A DNA stretch of 64,000 nucleotides from an uncultured Bacteroidia bacterium (GTDB taxonomy: Bacteria > Bacteroidota > Bacteroidia > Bacteroidales > UBA932). The notes below the pieces were generated by a model, which saw only the letters and a list, made by a program, of their open reading frames with translations, had not been told where the DNA came from and did no database searches. Shown piece after piece: positions 7,835-15,402 of this stretch. The DNA lies in NCBI GenBank assembly GCA_902773925.1, contig CACYGI010000006.1, forward strand, positions 1-64,000. Direction: 5' to 3'. A program made the position numbers and the translations under genes. Each line of letters starts with the position of its first letter. Position 1 is the first letter of the stretch.

Positions 7835-8836
7835 TCAGTCTCCGAGGGTTGCGACCATCACGGCCTTGATCGTGTGCATACGGTTTTCGGCCTCGTCAAA
7901 GACAATGCTTGCCTTGCTCTCGAAGACTTCCTCGGTGACCTCGATGCCGTCAAGTCCGAACTTCTCGTGGACGTCACGGCCGACCTGGGTCTCCAGATTG
8001 TGATACGAAGGCAGACAGTGCATGAACTTGCAGTCGGGATTGCCGGTAGCAGCCATCAGGGCGGCATTTACCTGGTAAGGCTTGAGCAGCGAGATGCGCT
8101 CCTTCCAGACCTCGGCGGGCTCGCCCATCGATACCCAGACGTCGGTATAGATGAAATCGCAGCCGCGTACGCCTTCTGCCGCATCGTCGGTAAGGGTGAT
8201 GCGGGCGCCGGTCTGAGCGGCGATAGCGCGGCAAGTATCGACAAGTTCCTGCGTGGGCCATAGAGCCTTCGGAGCCACGATACGCACGTCCATCCCGAGC
8301 TTTGCGCCGCCCACGAGCAGCGAATTGCCCATATTGAAGCGGGCATCGCCAAGATAGGCGTAGGAGACCTGGTTGAGCGGCTTGGAGGTATGCTCTCGCA
8401 TCGTCAGGAAGTCCGCCAGGATCTGAGTCGGGTGGAACTCGTTGGTAAGGCCGTTCCAGACGGGGACGCCTGCATATTCGGCGAGCTCTTCGACAGTCTT
8501 CTGAGCGAAGCCGCGGTATTCGATACCGTCATACATCCGGCCGAGCACGCGGGCCGTGTCCTTCATGGACTCCTTGATGCCGATCTGTGAACCGGTCGGG
8601 CCCAGGTAGGTCACGCGCGCGCCCTGGTCGAATGCGCCGACCTCGAATGCGCAGCGGGTGCGGGTTGATGTCTTTTCGAAAATCAGGGCGATGTTCTTGC
8701 CCTTGAGGTGCTGTACCTCGGTTCCGTTTTTCTTCGTTTTCTTGAGCTCAGCGGCAAGATCGAGCAGGTATGTGATCTCTGCCGGAGTGAAATCGAGCAA
8801 CTTGAGGAAGTTGCGGTTTTTGAGATTGATTGCCAT
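7835..8836 (-). CDS. arcB: Ornithine carbamoyltransferase
   Basis: This 333-residue protein has the carbamoyl-phosphate motif STRTRC (about residues 57-62), [12 protein letters not shown] and HCLP near the C-terminus, all diagnostic of ornithine carbamoyltransferase. It sits last in an operon with carbamate kinase and a deiminase, so it most likely works in the catabolic direction, phosphorolysing citrulline to ornithine and carbamoyl phosphate. That makes arcB a better label than argF, although sequence alone does not separate the two. The gap to arcC is six bases. The protein is cytoplasmic. Confidence 0.93.
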   Translation of the reverse strand: MAINLKNRNFLKLLDFTPAEITYLLDLAAELKKTKKNGTEVQHLKGKNIALIFEKTSTRTRCAFEVGAFDQGARVTYLGPTGSQIGIKESMKDTARVLGRMYDGIEYRGFAQKTVEELAEYAGVPVWNGLTNEFHPTQILADFLTMREHTSKPLNQVSYAYLGDARFNMGNSLLVGGAKLGMDVRIVAPKALWPTQELVDTCRAIAAQTGARITLTDDAAEGVRGCDFIYTDVWVSMGEPAEVWKERISLLKPYQVNAALMAATGNPDCKFMHCLPSYHNLETQVGRDVHEKFGLDGIEVTEEVFESKASIVFDEAENRMHTIKAVMVATLGD

Positions 8837-8842
8837 ATCTGT

Positions 8843-9769
8843 TTAAGGTATTATTGCCGTTCCGCAGGCAGAATTGCCGAGCTGCCCCGCCTCGGTTATG
8901 ATGCATCGGCCGCCGGTGGCCTCCACGAACATTATGCCGGCGCGCACCTTGGGTGCCATCGAGCCTTCGGCAAATTGCCCCTGCGCGAGGTATTCCTTCG
9001 CCTCTGCGACGCTTATCGCGTCAAGTGCCTTTTCGCCCGGCTTACGGAAATTGATATAGACCTTGGGGACGTCCGTAAGGATGTAGAATTCGTCAGCTTT
9101 CATCCGTACTGCCGCAAGAGCGCTGGCCAGGTCCTTGTCAATGACTGCCTCGACGCCCTTGAGTCCGCCGTCGGCCGCCACTACGGGGATACCGCCGCCT
9201 CCGACGGTCACCACTACGCAGCCTTCACGGGCGAGGCGTTCCACCAGGTCGATGTTGCAGATGCCGATGGGCTTGGGCGAGGCTACTACCTTGCGCCAGC
9301 CGCGTCCCTGGGGATCTTCTTTCCAGGCTCCGGGCTTACCTTTGATCTCATCGGCCGTGTAATACGGGCCAACGGGCTTGGTCGGATTGCTGAACATAGG
9401 ATCTGCGGCATCGACTTGGACGCGGGTGACCAGAGATACGACACGGCGGTCGCTGCCGGCGCGGCGAAGTACGCGTTCCATCGCAGTCTCTATCATATAG
9501 GCGATGGAGCCCTGCGTCTCTGATCCGCAGAAGTCCATCGGCATTGCCTGCAGGCCGAACATTTTTTTGCCGGCTTCGTGGCGCAGGAGCGCATTGCCTA
9601 CCTGGGGGCCGTTGCCGTGGCCTATTACTATATCATAGCCGCGTTCGATCAGCGGCTGGAGCTGGCTGCAGGTCTGCTCGACGTTCTGCAGCTGTTGCTC
9701 GTAAGTGCCTTCCTGGCCGGCGCGCAGAAGCGCATTTCCGCCGAAGGCGATCATTGCAAGTCTTGACAT
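8843..9769 (-). CDS. arcC: Carbamate kinase
   Basis: The 308-residue protein begins with the amino-acid-kinase phosphate loop (IAFGGNALL) and has GHGNGPQVGN and VTVGGGGIPV, typical of carbamate kinase. It makes ATP from carbamoyl phosphate and ADP, the energy-yielding step of arginine fermentation. It lies one base after the deiminase gene and six before arcB, so the three are one transcript. Confidence 0.94.
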   Translation of the reverse strand: MSRLAMIAFGGNALLRAGQEGTYEQQLQNVEQTCSQLQPLIERGYDIVIGHGNGPQVGNALLRHEAGKKMFGLQAMPMDFCGSETQGSIAYMIETAMERVLRRAGSDRRVVSLVTRVQVDAADPMFSNPTKPVGPYYTADEIKGKPGAWKEDPQGRGWRKVVASPKPIGICNIDLVERLAREGCVVVTVGGGGIPVVAADGGLKGVEAVIDKDLASALAAVRMKADEFYILTDVPKVYINFRKPGEKALDAISVAEAKEYLAQGQFAEGSMAPKVRAGIMFVEATGGRCIITEAGQLGNSACGTAIIP

Positions 9770-9770
9770 A

Positions 9771-10685
9771 TCAGTCTCTTATTAAAGGAAGTGTCGAACA
9801 GCGGAGCAGGCCTCCCATCTTGGAGATCTCTGCGTAGGGGACGGTCTCGACGGTCATACCCCAGGCATTGCGAAGGTGCTCGCCAAGGCGTGTGAAGTGC
9901 TCTTCGATGACAACGACATCCTCCGAGATGGAGAATACGTTGGAGTTCATAGTGTACATCTCGTCCGTGGTAAGCTCGAATACGTTTTGCGGCCCGAAGA
10001 GCTCTATGAGATGGTTGGCGTCGCGCGGATTGAGGAAGCCCTGACGGTAAATGATGGCTTTGTCACGGCCCACCGGCATAAACGTACAGTCCAGATGGAG
10101 AATGCCTTCGCGCGGATTGTGGTCGTCTTTGCGCAGGTTGAGCGGGATGATGCGCTTATGCGGAAAAAGCATATCGAGATAATGGTACGCGAGGCGGTTG
10201 GTGCGTGCGGTCTTGACATCAGGATAGTCCTCGAATGCATACTGGCCGAGGAATATCATATCGCCGTAGAGGATCACGTCTCCGCCTTCGACGTGGACCG
10301 TCTCCGGGAGGTTGTAGATCTGCTTGTAGTGTATCTTGCTGTAAATGGAATCGTATGCGTCAATCTCGTTCTGGCGGTCAGGGATGATATTGGATACTAC
10401 TATCTTGTCATCGATGACGAATCCCACGTCGCGGGAGAATACCTGGTTGCAGTCCCTGACAGGCGCGGGACGGTGGACCTTGACTCCGTACTTCTCAAGG
10501 ACCGCCTTGAATGCATCCATCTCGCGGCGGACGTCCGCTTCTTTCGGATATATACCGTTTATGGCTGACTCATAAGATTTTGCATCAAATGTCTCGTCAG
10601 GTGCGGGAACGGGCCCCATCGAGTCCGGCAGTCCGAGCACGACCTCTCGCAGCCGTGAAGTTTCGCTTGTTACGTGAACTGTCAT
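9771..10685 (-). CDS. Arginine deiminase-family hydrolase (short type)
   Basis: The 304-residue protein belongs to the guanidino-group modifying (amidinotransferase/DDAH/deiminase) superfamily. It shows EGGDVI, an LHLDCTF segment carrying the catalytic His, and a C-terminal GGLLRCSTLPL with the nucleophilic Cys. It is about 100 residues shorter than classical ArcA. As the first gene of an operon with carbamate kinase and ornithine carbamoyltransferase, it most likely converts arginine to citrulline and ammonia. Other guanidino substrates cannot be excluded from sequence. A probable promoter lies at 10708-10715. Confidence 0.82.
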   Translation of the reverse strand: MTVHVTSETSRLREVVLGLPDSMGPVPAPDETFDAKSYESAINGIYPKEADVRREMDAFKAVLEKYGVKVHRPAPVRDCNQVFSRDVGFVIDDKIVVSNIIPDRQNEIDAYDSIYSKIHYKQIYNLPETVHVEGGDVILYGDMIFLGQYAFEDYPDVKTARTNRLAYHYLDMLFPHKRIIPLNLRKDDHNPREGILHLDCTFMPVGRDKAIIYRQGFLNPRDANHLIELFGPQNVFELTTDEMYTMNSNVFSISEDVVVIEEHFTRLGEHLRNAWGMTVETVPYAEISKMGGLLRCSTLPLIRD

Positions 10686-10707
10686 AATGCGTCTTAATTA
10701 TAATCTG

Positions 10708-10715
10708 TAAAGATA
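10708..10715 (-). promoter_or_regulatory. Probable -7 box of the arginine operon
   Basis: Read on the minus strand this is TATCTTTA, one base off the Bacteroidota -7 consensus TAnnTTTG, and lies 22 bases before the deiminase ATG. Confidence 0.45.
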
Positions 10716-10776
10716 ACAATTATTCCAGATATAATCCATAACCCCGCCGCGTCTTTTTGCTTCCTTTTCATCCCAC

Positions 10777-10878
10777 CCGTCGGCTGCGCGAAGCCTGGTG
10801 GAGCCGAGATAGTTATACTATTTGCTAAGCCGCGAGGCGTGCAAAAGTATAACTTCGAGGCGCGTGGGCAGCCGACGG
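10777..10878 (+). repeat. Intergenic palindromic repeat, copy 1 (TATAC class)
   Basis: The outer inverted arms are ccgtcggctg / cagccgacgg. The inner hairpin is gttatactatttgc (10812-10825) against gcaaaagtataac (10841-10853). It lies in a divergent gap, ending 24 bases before the antiporter -7 box. Related copies are at 27229, 30989, 36526, 40309 and 46738, with a collapsed copy at 47746. Confidence 0.88.
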
Positions 10879-10902
10879 AGCAGAAGGGCGGGAATTAATT
10901 CG

Positions 10903-10910
10903 TATATTTG
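10903..10910 (+). promoter_or_regulatory. -7 box of the antiporter gene
   Basis: TATATTTG matches the Bacteroidota primary-sigma -7 consensus and lies 20 bases upstream of the ATG at 10931. Confidence 0.65.
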
Positions 10911-10930
10911 TCGGGTTTAAAGATTGGACT

Positions 10931-11896
10931 ATGGGCGTAACCGTGCTGCTATTCATATTGGGACTGGCGATGGTCATCACCGGAGCCGAAGCGCTTGTCG
11001 AAGGAGCATCGGCGATGGCCCGGCGTTTCGGGCTGTCAGAGTTCCTGATCGGCGCCACGATCGTGGGCATCGGGACCTCGATGCCGGAGCTCGTCGTGAG
11101 CGTGCTCGGAGCCATTCGCGGCAGCGCAGACATAGCTGTCGGCAACGTCGTAGGCTCCAATCTGTTCAATACCCTGCTGATCCTCGGAGTGACGGCTCTG
11201 ATCTCCCCGCTGGCATTCACACGGGCCAATGTCCGGCGCGACATCCCGCTGTGCATCGCGGCATCGCTCATATTCGCAATTTTCGCCATTTCGTTACAGG
11301 GCGGAGCACTTCAGGCGGGGACCATTTCGCGCATCGAAGGCGGCATCCTGCTGGCAGCATTCGCAGCATACCTGTGGTACAGTTTCCGCACAGACGGTGA
11401 TTCCGCATCTGCCACAGAGACAGAGTCCAAAGCAAGCAGCGGACAGAAGCCTCTCTGGCTCAGTATCCTGATGGTCATAGGCGGCCTGGCGTCACTGGTA
11501 CTGGGCGGACATCTGTTCGTCGATAAGGGCGTTCTCATCGCGCAGGCCCTCCACGTAAGCGAAAGCATCATCGCCAATACCATAATGGCAGGCGGCACCT
11601 CCGCTCCGGAGCTGGCCGTCTGCATCGTCGCAGCCCTCAAGGGCCGCAACCAGATGGCCATCGGCAACATCATCGGCTCCAACATCTCCAATATCCTGCT
11701 TATCATCGGAGCAAGCGCCGCGATCGGTCCTCTGGGCGTGGACCACGTCAATCTCTACGGCGTGATGGCAGTCGCCATCTCCTCCATCCTGCTGCTCCTC
11801 TCGACGCTTCCACCTCGCCGCCGCGAGCTCACAAGGTACAAAGGCCTCCTTTTCATACTTATCTACGCCGCCTACATCTTCCTCATAATGCGATAA
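10931..11896 (+). CDS. Calcium/sodium antiporter of the CaCA family (YrbG-like)
   Basis: The 321-residue protein is almost wholly hydrophobic, with about ten membrane segments in two homologous halves. Each half carries the alpha-repeat signature: GIGTSMPELVVS with GNVVGSNLFN in the first, and GGTSAPELAVC with GNIIGSNISN in the second. This is diagnostic of inner-membrane K+-independent Na+/Ca2+ exchangers. It is transcribed alone from the promoter at 10903. Confidence 0.92.
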   Translation: MGVTVLLFILGLAMVITGAEALVEGASAMARRFGLSEFLIGATIVGIGTSMPELVVSVLGAIRGSADIAVGNVVGSNLFNTLLILGVTALISPLAFTRANVRRDIPLCIAASLIFAIFAISLQGGALQAGTISRIEGGILLAAFAAYLWYSFRTDGDSASATETESKASSGQKPLWLSILMVIGGLASLVLGGHLFVDKGVLIAQALHVSESIIANTIMAGGTSAPELAVCIVAALKGRNQMAIGNIIGSNISNILLIIGASAAIGPLGVDHVNLYGVMAVAISSILLLLSTLPPRRRELTRYKGLLFILIYAAYIFLIMR

Positions 11897-11954
11897 CAGA
11901 GGCCCGGCCTCCGGCACAAGCCACCCGCTGGAAAATTTTTTATAAAAAATTAAA

Positions 11955-12005
11955 ATATCGCTTGCGATATAAAAATAAATTGCTACATTTGTATCGCAAA
12001 CGACA
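11955..12005 (+). promoter_or_regulatory. Peroxide-operon promoter with overlapping operator
   Basis: A palindrome atatcgc-tt-gcgatat (11955-11970) covers the expected -33 region (TTG at 11962). The -7 box TACATTTG is at 11984-11991, and a further tatcgc half site follows at 11992-11997. An OhrR-type repressor is encoded as the last gene of this operon, so autogenous repression through these half sites is the simplest reading. The site sequence itself is not a known OhrR consensus. Confidence 0.6.
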
Positions 12006-12043
12006 CAAACAGAAATAATAAACAAACTAAATACTACAGAATC

Positions 12044-12499
12044 ATGGACTTTACCAACACCATTCAGATTTCACAGATGATTGTGAATGAACTCGCGGCA
12101 AGCGCATTTGTACACAAAATGCAGGGCCAGCTCTTCGTAAGCCAGGGCTTCAAAAGCCTCGGCCAGAAGTACATCGACCATTACAACGAGGAGATGGGCT
12201 GGGTCGAGAAATACACCGACCGCCTGTTCGACCTTGGCTGCGTTCCCGAGATCAACGTCTGCAGCAAGGCAAAGCTGATCGAAGATCCCAAGGCATACCT
12301 CGAAGCTGACCTCAAGCTCCAGAGGAAGGGCGTAGAGGACCTGCTCAAGGCAATGCCCGCCCTGGCCTGCGACCCTACGACCTACGACATCACCAAGGCA
12401 TACCTGCTCGACGAGGAAGAAGATCTCTACTGGGACGAAGAGCAGCTCGCCCTTATCGACAAGATCGGCCTTCAGAACTGGCTTGTAAAGCAGCTCTGA
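12044..12499 (+). CDS. Bacterioferritin/Dps-like ferritin-family protein
   Basis: A 151-residue helical protein. The YNEEMGWVEKYTDRL segment and the C-terminal WDEEQLALIDKIGLQNWL resemble helices B and D of bacterioferritin, and the carboxylates fit a di-iron site. A role in iron storage or peroxide-linked iron oxidation is expected. It is first in an operon with glutathione peroxidase and OhrR, which supports an oxidative-stress function. Confidence 0.78.
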   Translation: MDFTNTIQISQMIVNELAASAFVHKMQGQLFVSQGFKSLGQKYIDHYNEEMGWVEKYTDRLFDLGCVPEINVCSKAKLIEDPKAYLEADLKLQRKGVEDLLKAMPALACDPTTYDITKAYLLDEEEDLYWDEEQLALIDKIGLQNWLVKQL

Positions 12500-12500
12500 T

Positions 12501-13118
12501 ATGTACAAAAAAATATTATTCACATTGCTGGCGGCACTGATGGTGCTGCCGGCAATTGCACAAAATCTCAGTGATATGTCAAAGATTTACGATTTCAAAA
12601 CCAAGGACAACAGAGGCGCGGAAGTCGATTTCGCGCAGTTCGAAGGCAAAGTCCTGATGATTGTCAACACCGCATCGAAGTGCGGATTCACTCCGCAGTA
12701 TGACGGACTCGAGGAGCTCTATCAGAAGTACAAGGACCAGGGCCTGGTTATCCTCGGTTTCCCCTGCGACCAGTTTGCCGGCCAGGAGCCCGGCTCCAAC
12801 GAAGAGATCGCCGAGTTCTGCCGTCTCAACCACGGCGTCACATTCCCGCTGATGGCCAAGACAGAGGTCAACGGCCCCAACGCCGAGCCCGTATTCGAAT
12901 TCCTCAAGAGCCAGGCACCCGACGAAGAGTACAAAGGCCTGAAAGCCAAGGCTACCGCCAAAATGCTCAAAGGCCTGAGCAAGAGCATGACCAAGGACAG
13001 CGACATCCGCTGGAACTTCACCAAATTCCTGATCAGCCGCGACGGCGGCGACATCAAGCGCTACCCGCCCACAACCAAACCCGAGGAAATCGCCAAGGAC
13101 ATCGAAAAGATGCTATGA
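12501..13118 (+). CDS. Glutathione/thioredoxin peroxidase with signal peptide
   Basis: This 205-residue glutathione-peroxidase-family protein has an N-terminal signal peptide (ILFTLLAALMVLPAIA). The peroxidatic Cys61 lies in NTASKCGFTPQY. The second motif is FPCDQF (Cys89) rather than the usual FPCNQF, and the Trp is in RWNFTKFL. Such bacterial enzymes usually use thioredoxin and reduce organic peroxides. Export to the periplasm is inferred from the signal peptide. It starts one base after the ferritin-like gene and overlaps ohrR. Confidence 0.88.
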   Translation: MYKKILFTLLAALMVLPAIAQNLSDMSKIYDFKTKDNRGAEVDFAQFEGKVLMIVNTASKCGFTPQYDGLEELYQKYKDQGLVILGFPCDQFAGQEPGSNEEIAEFCRLNHGVTFPLMAKTEVNGPNAEPVFEFLKSQAPDEEYKGLKAKATAKMLKGLSKSMTKDSDIRWNFTKFLISRDGGDIKRYPPTTKPEEIAKDIEKML

Positions 13119-13567
13119 TCAAAGAGGAATTCAAACTGGACAACCAGCTCTGCTTCCGGCTCTACACCGCTTCGCGCCTTCTCACGCAGACATACCACCA
13201 GCCGCTTGCGGCGCACGGTCTGACCTATCCTCAGTACCTGGTGCTGCTGGTCCTGTGGGAGAAGGACGCGCAGCCGGTCAACGACATCGCAAAGCGCCTC
13301 TACCTCGAGACCAATACGGTCACCCCGCTGCTCAAGCGTATGGAAAATGAAGGTCTGCTGCTGCGCGAAAAGGGAACCCGTGACGCCCGGCAGATGATTG
13401 TCACGCTGACCGCCAAAGGCCGGAATCTCCAGAAAAAGCTCGCCGACGTCCCGGCGACGGTCGGCAATGCCGTCATCTGCGAGCACGTAACCCCCGAGAC
13501 TGCGCCAGTCCTCTTTACGATGCTCGACGAGATGATAGACAAGCTGAGCCGCCAGCTGAACGGCTAG
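13115..13567 (+). CDS. ohrR: OhrR-type MarR regulator
   Basis: The 150-residue winged-helix MarR protein has LDNQLCFRLYTASR at its N-terminus. Cys13 matches the redox-sensing cysteine of OhrR repressors. The wing region is LREKGTRDARQMIVTLT. Oxidation of the Cys by organic peroxides would release it from DNA, probably at 11955-12005. Its ATG overlaps the peroxidase stop (ATGA). Its stop codon overlaps the stop of the convergent cobalamin operon within CTAG at 13564-13567. Confidence 0.88.
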   Translation: MIKEEFKLDNQLCFRLYTASRLLTQTYHQPLAAHGLTYPQYLVLLVLWEKDAQPVNDIAKRLYLETNTVTPLLKRMENEGLLLREKGTRDARQMIVTLTAKGRNLQKKLADVPATVGNAVICEHVTPETAPVLFTMLDEMIDKLSRQLNG

Positions 13568-15399
13568 TCTCCGTATAGACGTCCGTCCTCCGAGATAAGC
13601 AGAAGCTTAAGACTGCCTTCGGCAAATGCTGCACGGCAGACCGCAAGGCACCGCTCGTGCACGGCCCGAAGCATCAGCGAAAGATCCGGCTCAGTGAGAG
13701 TCCAGATCTCGCGGGCGAGGCTCATCCGGCCGAGAGCCAGAAGCGCTTCATCGGAGCAACCGGCTTCGCGGGCCAGAGACTGCAGGAATTCGTGATTGAC
13801 CGTGACGACGCGGCTGTGCGTATCAAGATGTCCTTCAGCCAGTTTGACGGCCTTTCCAATCATCACACCTATAACTACGCTGCGAACGCCGCATTCACCG
13901 GCCACCCGCAGCGTATCCCCTATATAATTGCCATAATGCACGAAAGCCTGTGGCGGCAGATCGACGTAAAGGGCCTTGAGGAATGCTTCGCTGCGAGCGC
14001 CTGAATTGAGAACCAGCGGCACCTCGGCGAGCCCTTCGCATTTACCCGCCCCGCCGGGCTGGGAAGAATCATTCTGGCAGCAGGCCACGAAGACCTCTAC
14101 CTCCTTTCGGATGGCATCAACGAACGCTTCGTGCGAAAAAGGACGGACGACACCGGAAGTCCCGATGATGGAAATGCCATCCACCACGCCGACCTTCGGA
14201 TTGAAAGTCTTAAGGGCAATCTCGCGTCCGCCGGGCACGGAAATCTCCACCTCCAGGCCGCCGTCATAGAGCTCCGAGAGAGTCTCGGTGATCATCTGAC
14301 GCGGGACGCGGTTGATGGCAGGACCGCCGACCGCCAGGCCAAGACCGGGAAGCGTCACAACCCCCACCCCTTCGCCGCGAAGCAACCGGATACCCGGCCC
14401 GGGCGAAAACCGCACCGTCGCGACGACCGCCATCCCGCCTGTCACGTCAGGATCATCGCCCGCATCCTTGATAACGGCGGCACTGGCCTGGCCGTCAGAG
14501 ACTTTGATATCGGTAACCGGCAGGGCAAGCACCTCCTCGTCGGGAAATGTGATGCTCACCGTTTCGCCCACGGGGCGGCCAAGCAACGCGAGCAGAGCGG
14601 CACGCGAAGCAGCCGTAGCACACGCACCTGTAGTAAATCCGCTTCGCAGCGGGAAAAATCCGGGCAGCAGCCGCTCGACAGCCTTACGCAGGCCGAATTC
14701 ACCGGTAACGGTCTCAAACCCCTCGGGCATCGGCGGACGCTGCACCGCATAGACTGCGATCCCGGCATCGAGCGCGGCCGCAACTTTGCCTTCAAACCCG
14801 CCGCTCTCGCCGCTTTCCTTCGTAAGGATAGCCTGCGGCCGGATCTCATCGATCAGGCGGGCCACATCATCCTGGGCATAATAGAGCAGAAACGCTGGGT
14901 CAAAACCATCGCGAAGAGCCTCCTGACGCGACGAATCGCGGTCCAGAATCCTCATATAACATTCGTGACGGCTCCAGAAGGGCTTGAGCGAAGGAATGGT
15001 ACGCACTCCGGTAAGGGCCAGCAGACGAGTAACGCCATCGGATTCGAGGCGATTGACAGCCTCTTCATAATCCCGGCACCAGCGGATACGGCTGTCGTGC
15101 TCAGGATACTGCCGCTCAACGCGCACCACAGGAAGCGACAACTCCGAGGCCACGGAAGATACGGTCGCGTGAAGTTGCGAGGCAAAGGGATGTGCTGCAT
15201 CCACGATGAGCCGGATATCATTTTCGCGGCAGAAATCAGCCATCTGCACCTCGTCCATCGCCCCGCTGAGCAGCGTCACGTTGAGAGCGGAAACCTGCTG
15301 GCTGCCATCTTTCGTCGAATAGAAAAACGGCGTCCCGGCCGCATCCAGCACGCGCAGGGCAAGCCGCCCCTCAGTCGTTCCGCCGAAAATGAGAATCAT
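13564..15399 (-). CDS. cbiJ-cbiD: Fused cobalt-precorrin-6A reductase and cobalt-precorrin-5B C1-methyltransferase
   Basis: The 611-residue protein has two parts. Residues 1 to about 245 are a CbiJ/CobK reductase (N-terminal ILIFGGTTEGR, VDAAHPFA, LALTGVRTI). From about residue 250 it is CbiD, with the hallmark RSGFTTGACATAA. CbiD methylates C1 of cobalt-precorrin-5B, and CbiJ then reduces cobalt-precorrin-6A, so the fusion joins consecutive steps. CbiD marks the anaerobic, early-cobalt route. It is the last gene of the operon, three bases after cbiG-cbiF, and is cytoplasmic. Confidence 0.93.
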   Translation of the reverse strand: MILIFGGTTEGRLALRVLDAAGTPFFYSTKDGSQQVSALNVTLLSGAMDEVQMADFCRENDIRLIVDAAHPFASQLHATVSSVASELSLPVVRVERQYPEHDSRIRWCRDYEEAVNRLESDGVTRLLALTGVRTIPSLKPFWSRHECYMRILDRDSSRQEALRDGFDPAFLLYYAQDDVARLIDEIRPQAILTKESGESGGFEGKVAAALDAGIAVYAVQRPPMPEGFETVTGEFGLRKAVERLLPGFFPLRSGFTTGACATAASRAALLALLGRPVGETVSITFPDEEVLALPVTDIKVSDGQASAAVIKDAGDDPDVTGGMAVVATVRFSPGPGIRLLRGEGVGVVTLPGLGLAVGGPAINRVPRQMITETLSELYDGGLEVEISVPGGREIALKTFNPKVGVVDGISIIGTSGVVRPFSHEAFVDAIRKEVEVFVACCQNDSSQPGGAGKCEGLAEVPLVLNSGARSEAFLKALYVDLPPQAFVHYGNYIGDTLRVAGECGVRSVVIGVMIGKAVKLAEGHLDTHSRVVTVNHEFLQSLAREAGCSDEALLALGRMSLAREIWTLTEPDLSLMLRAVHERCLAVCRAAFAEGSLKLLLISEDGRLYGD

Positions 15400-15402
15400 A
15401 TC

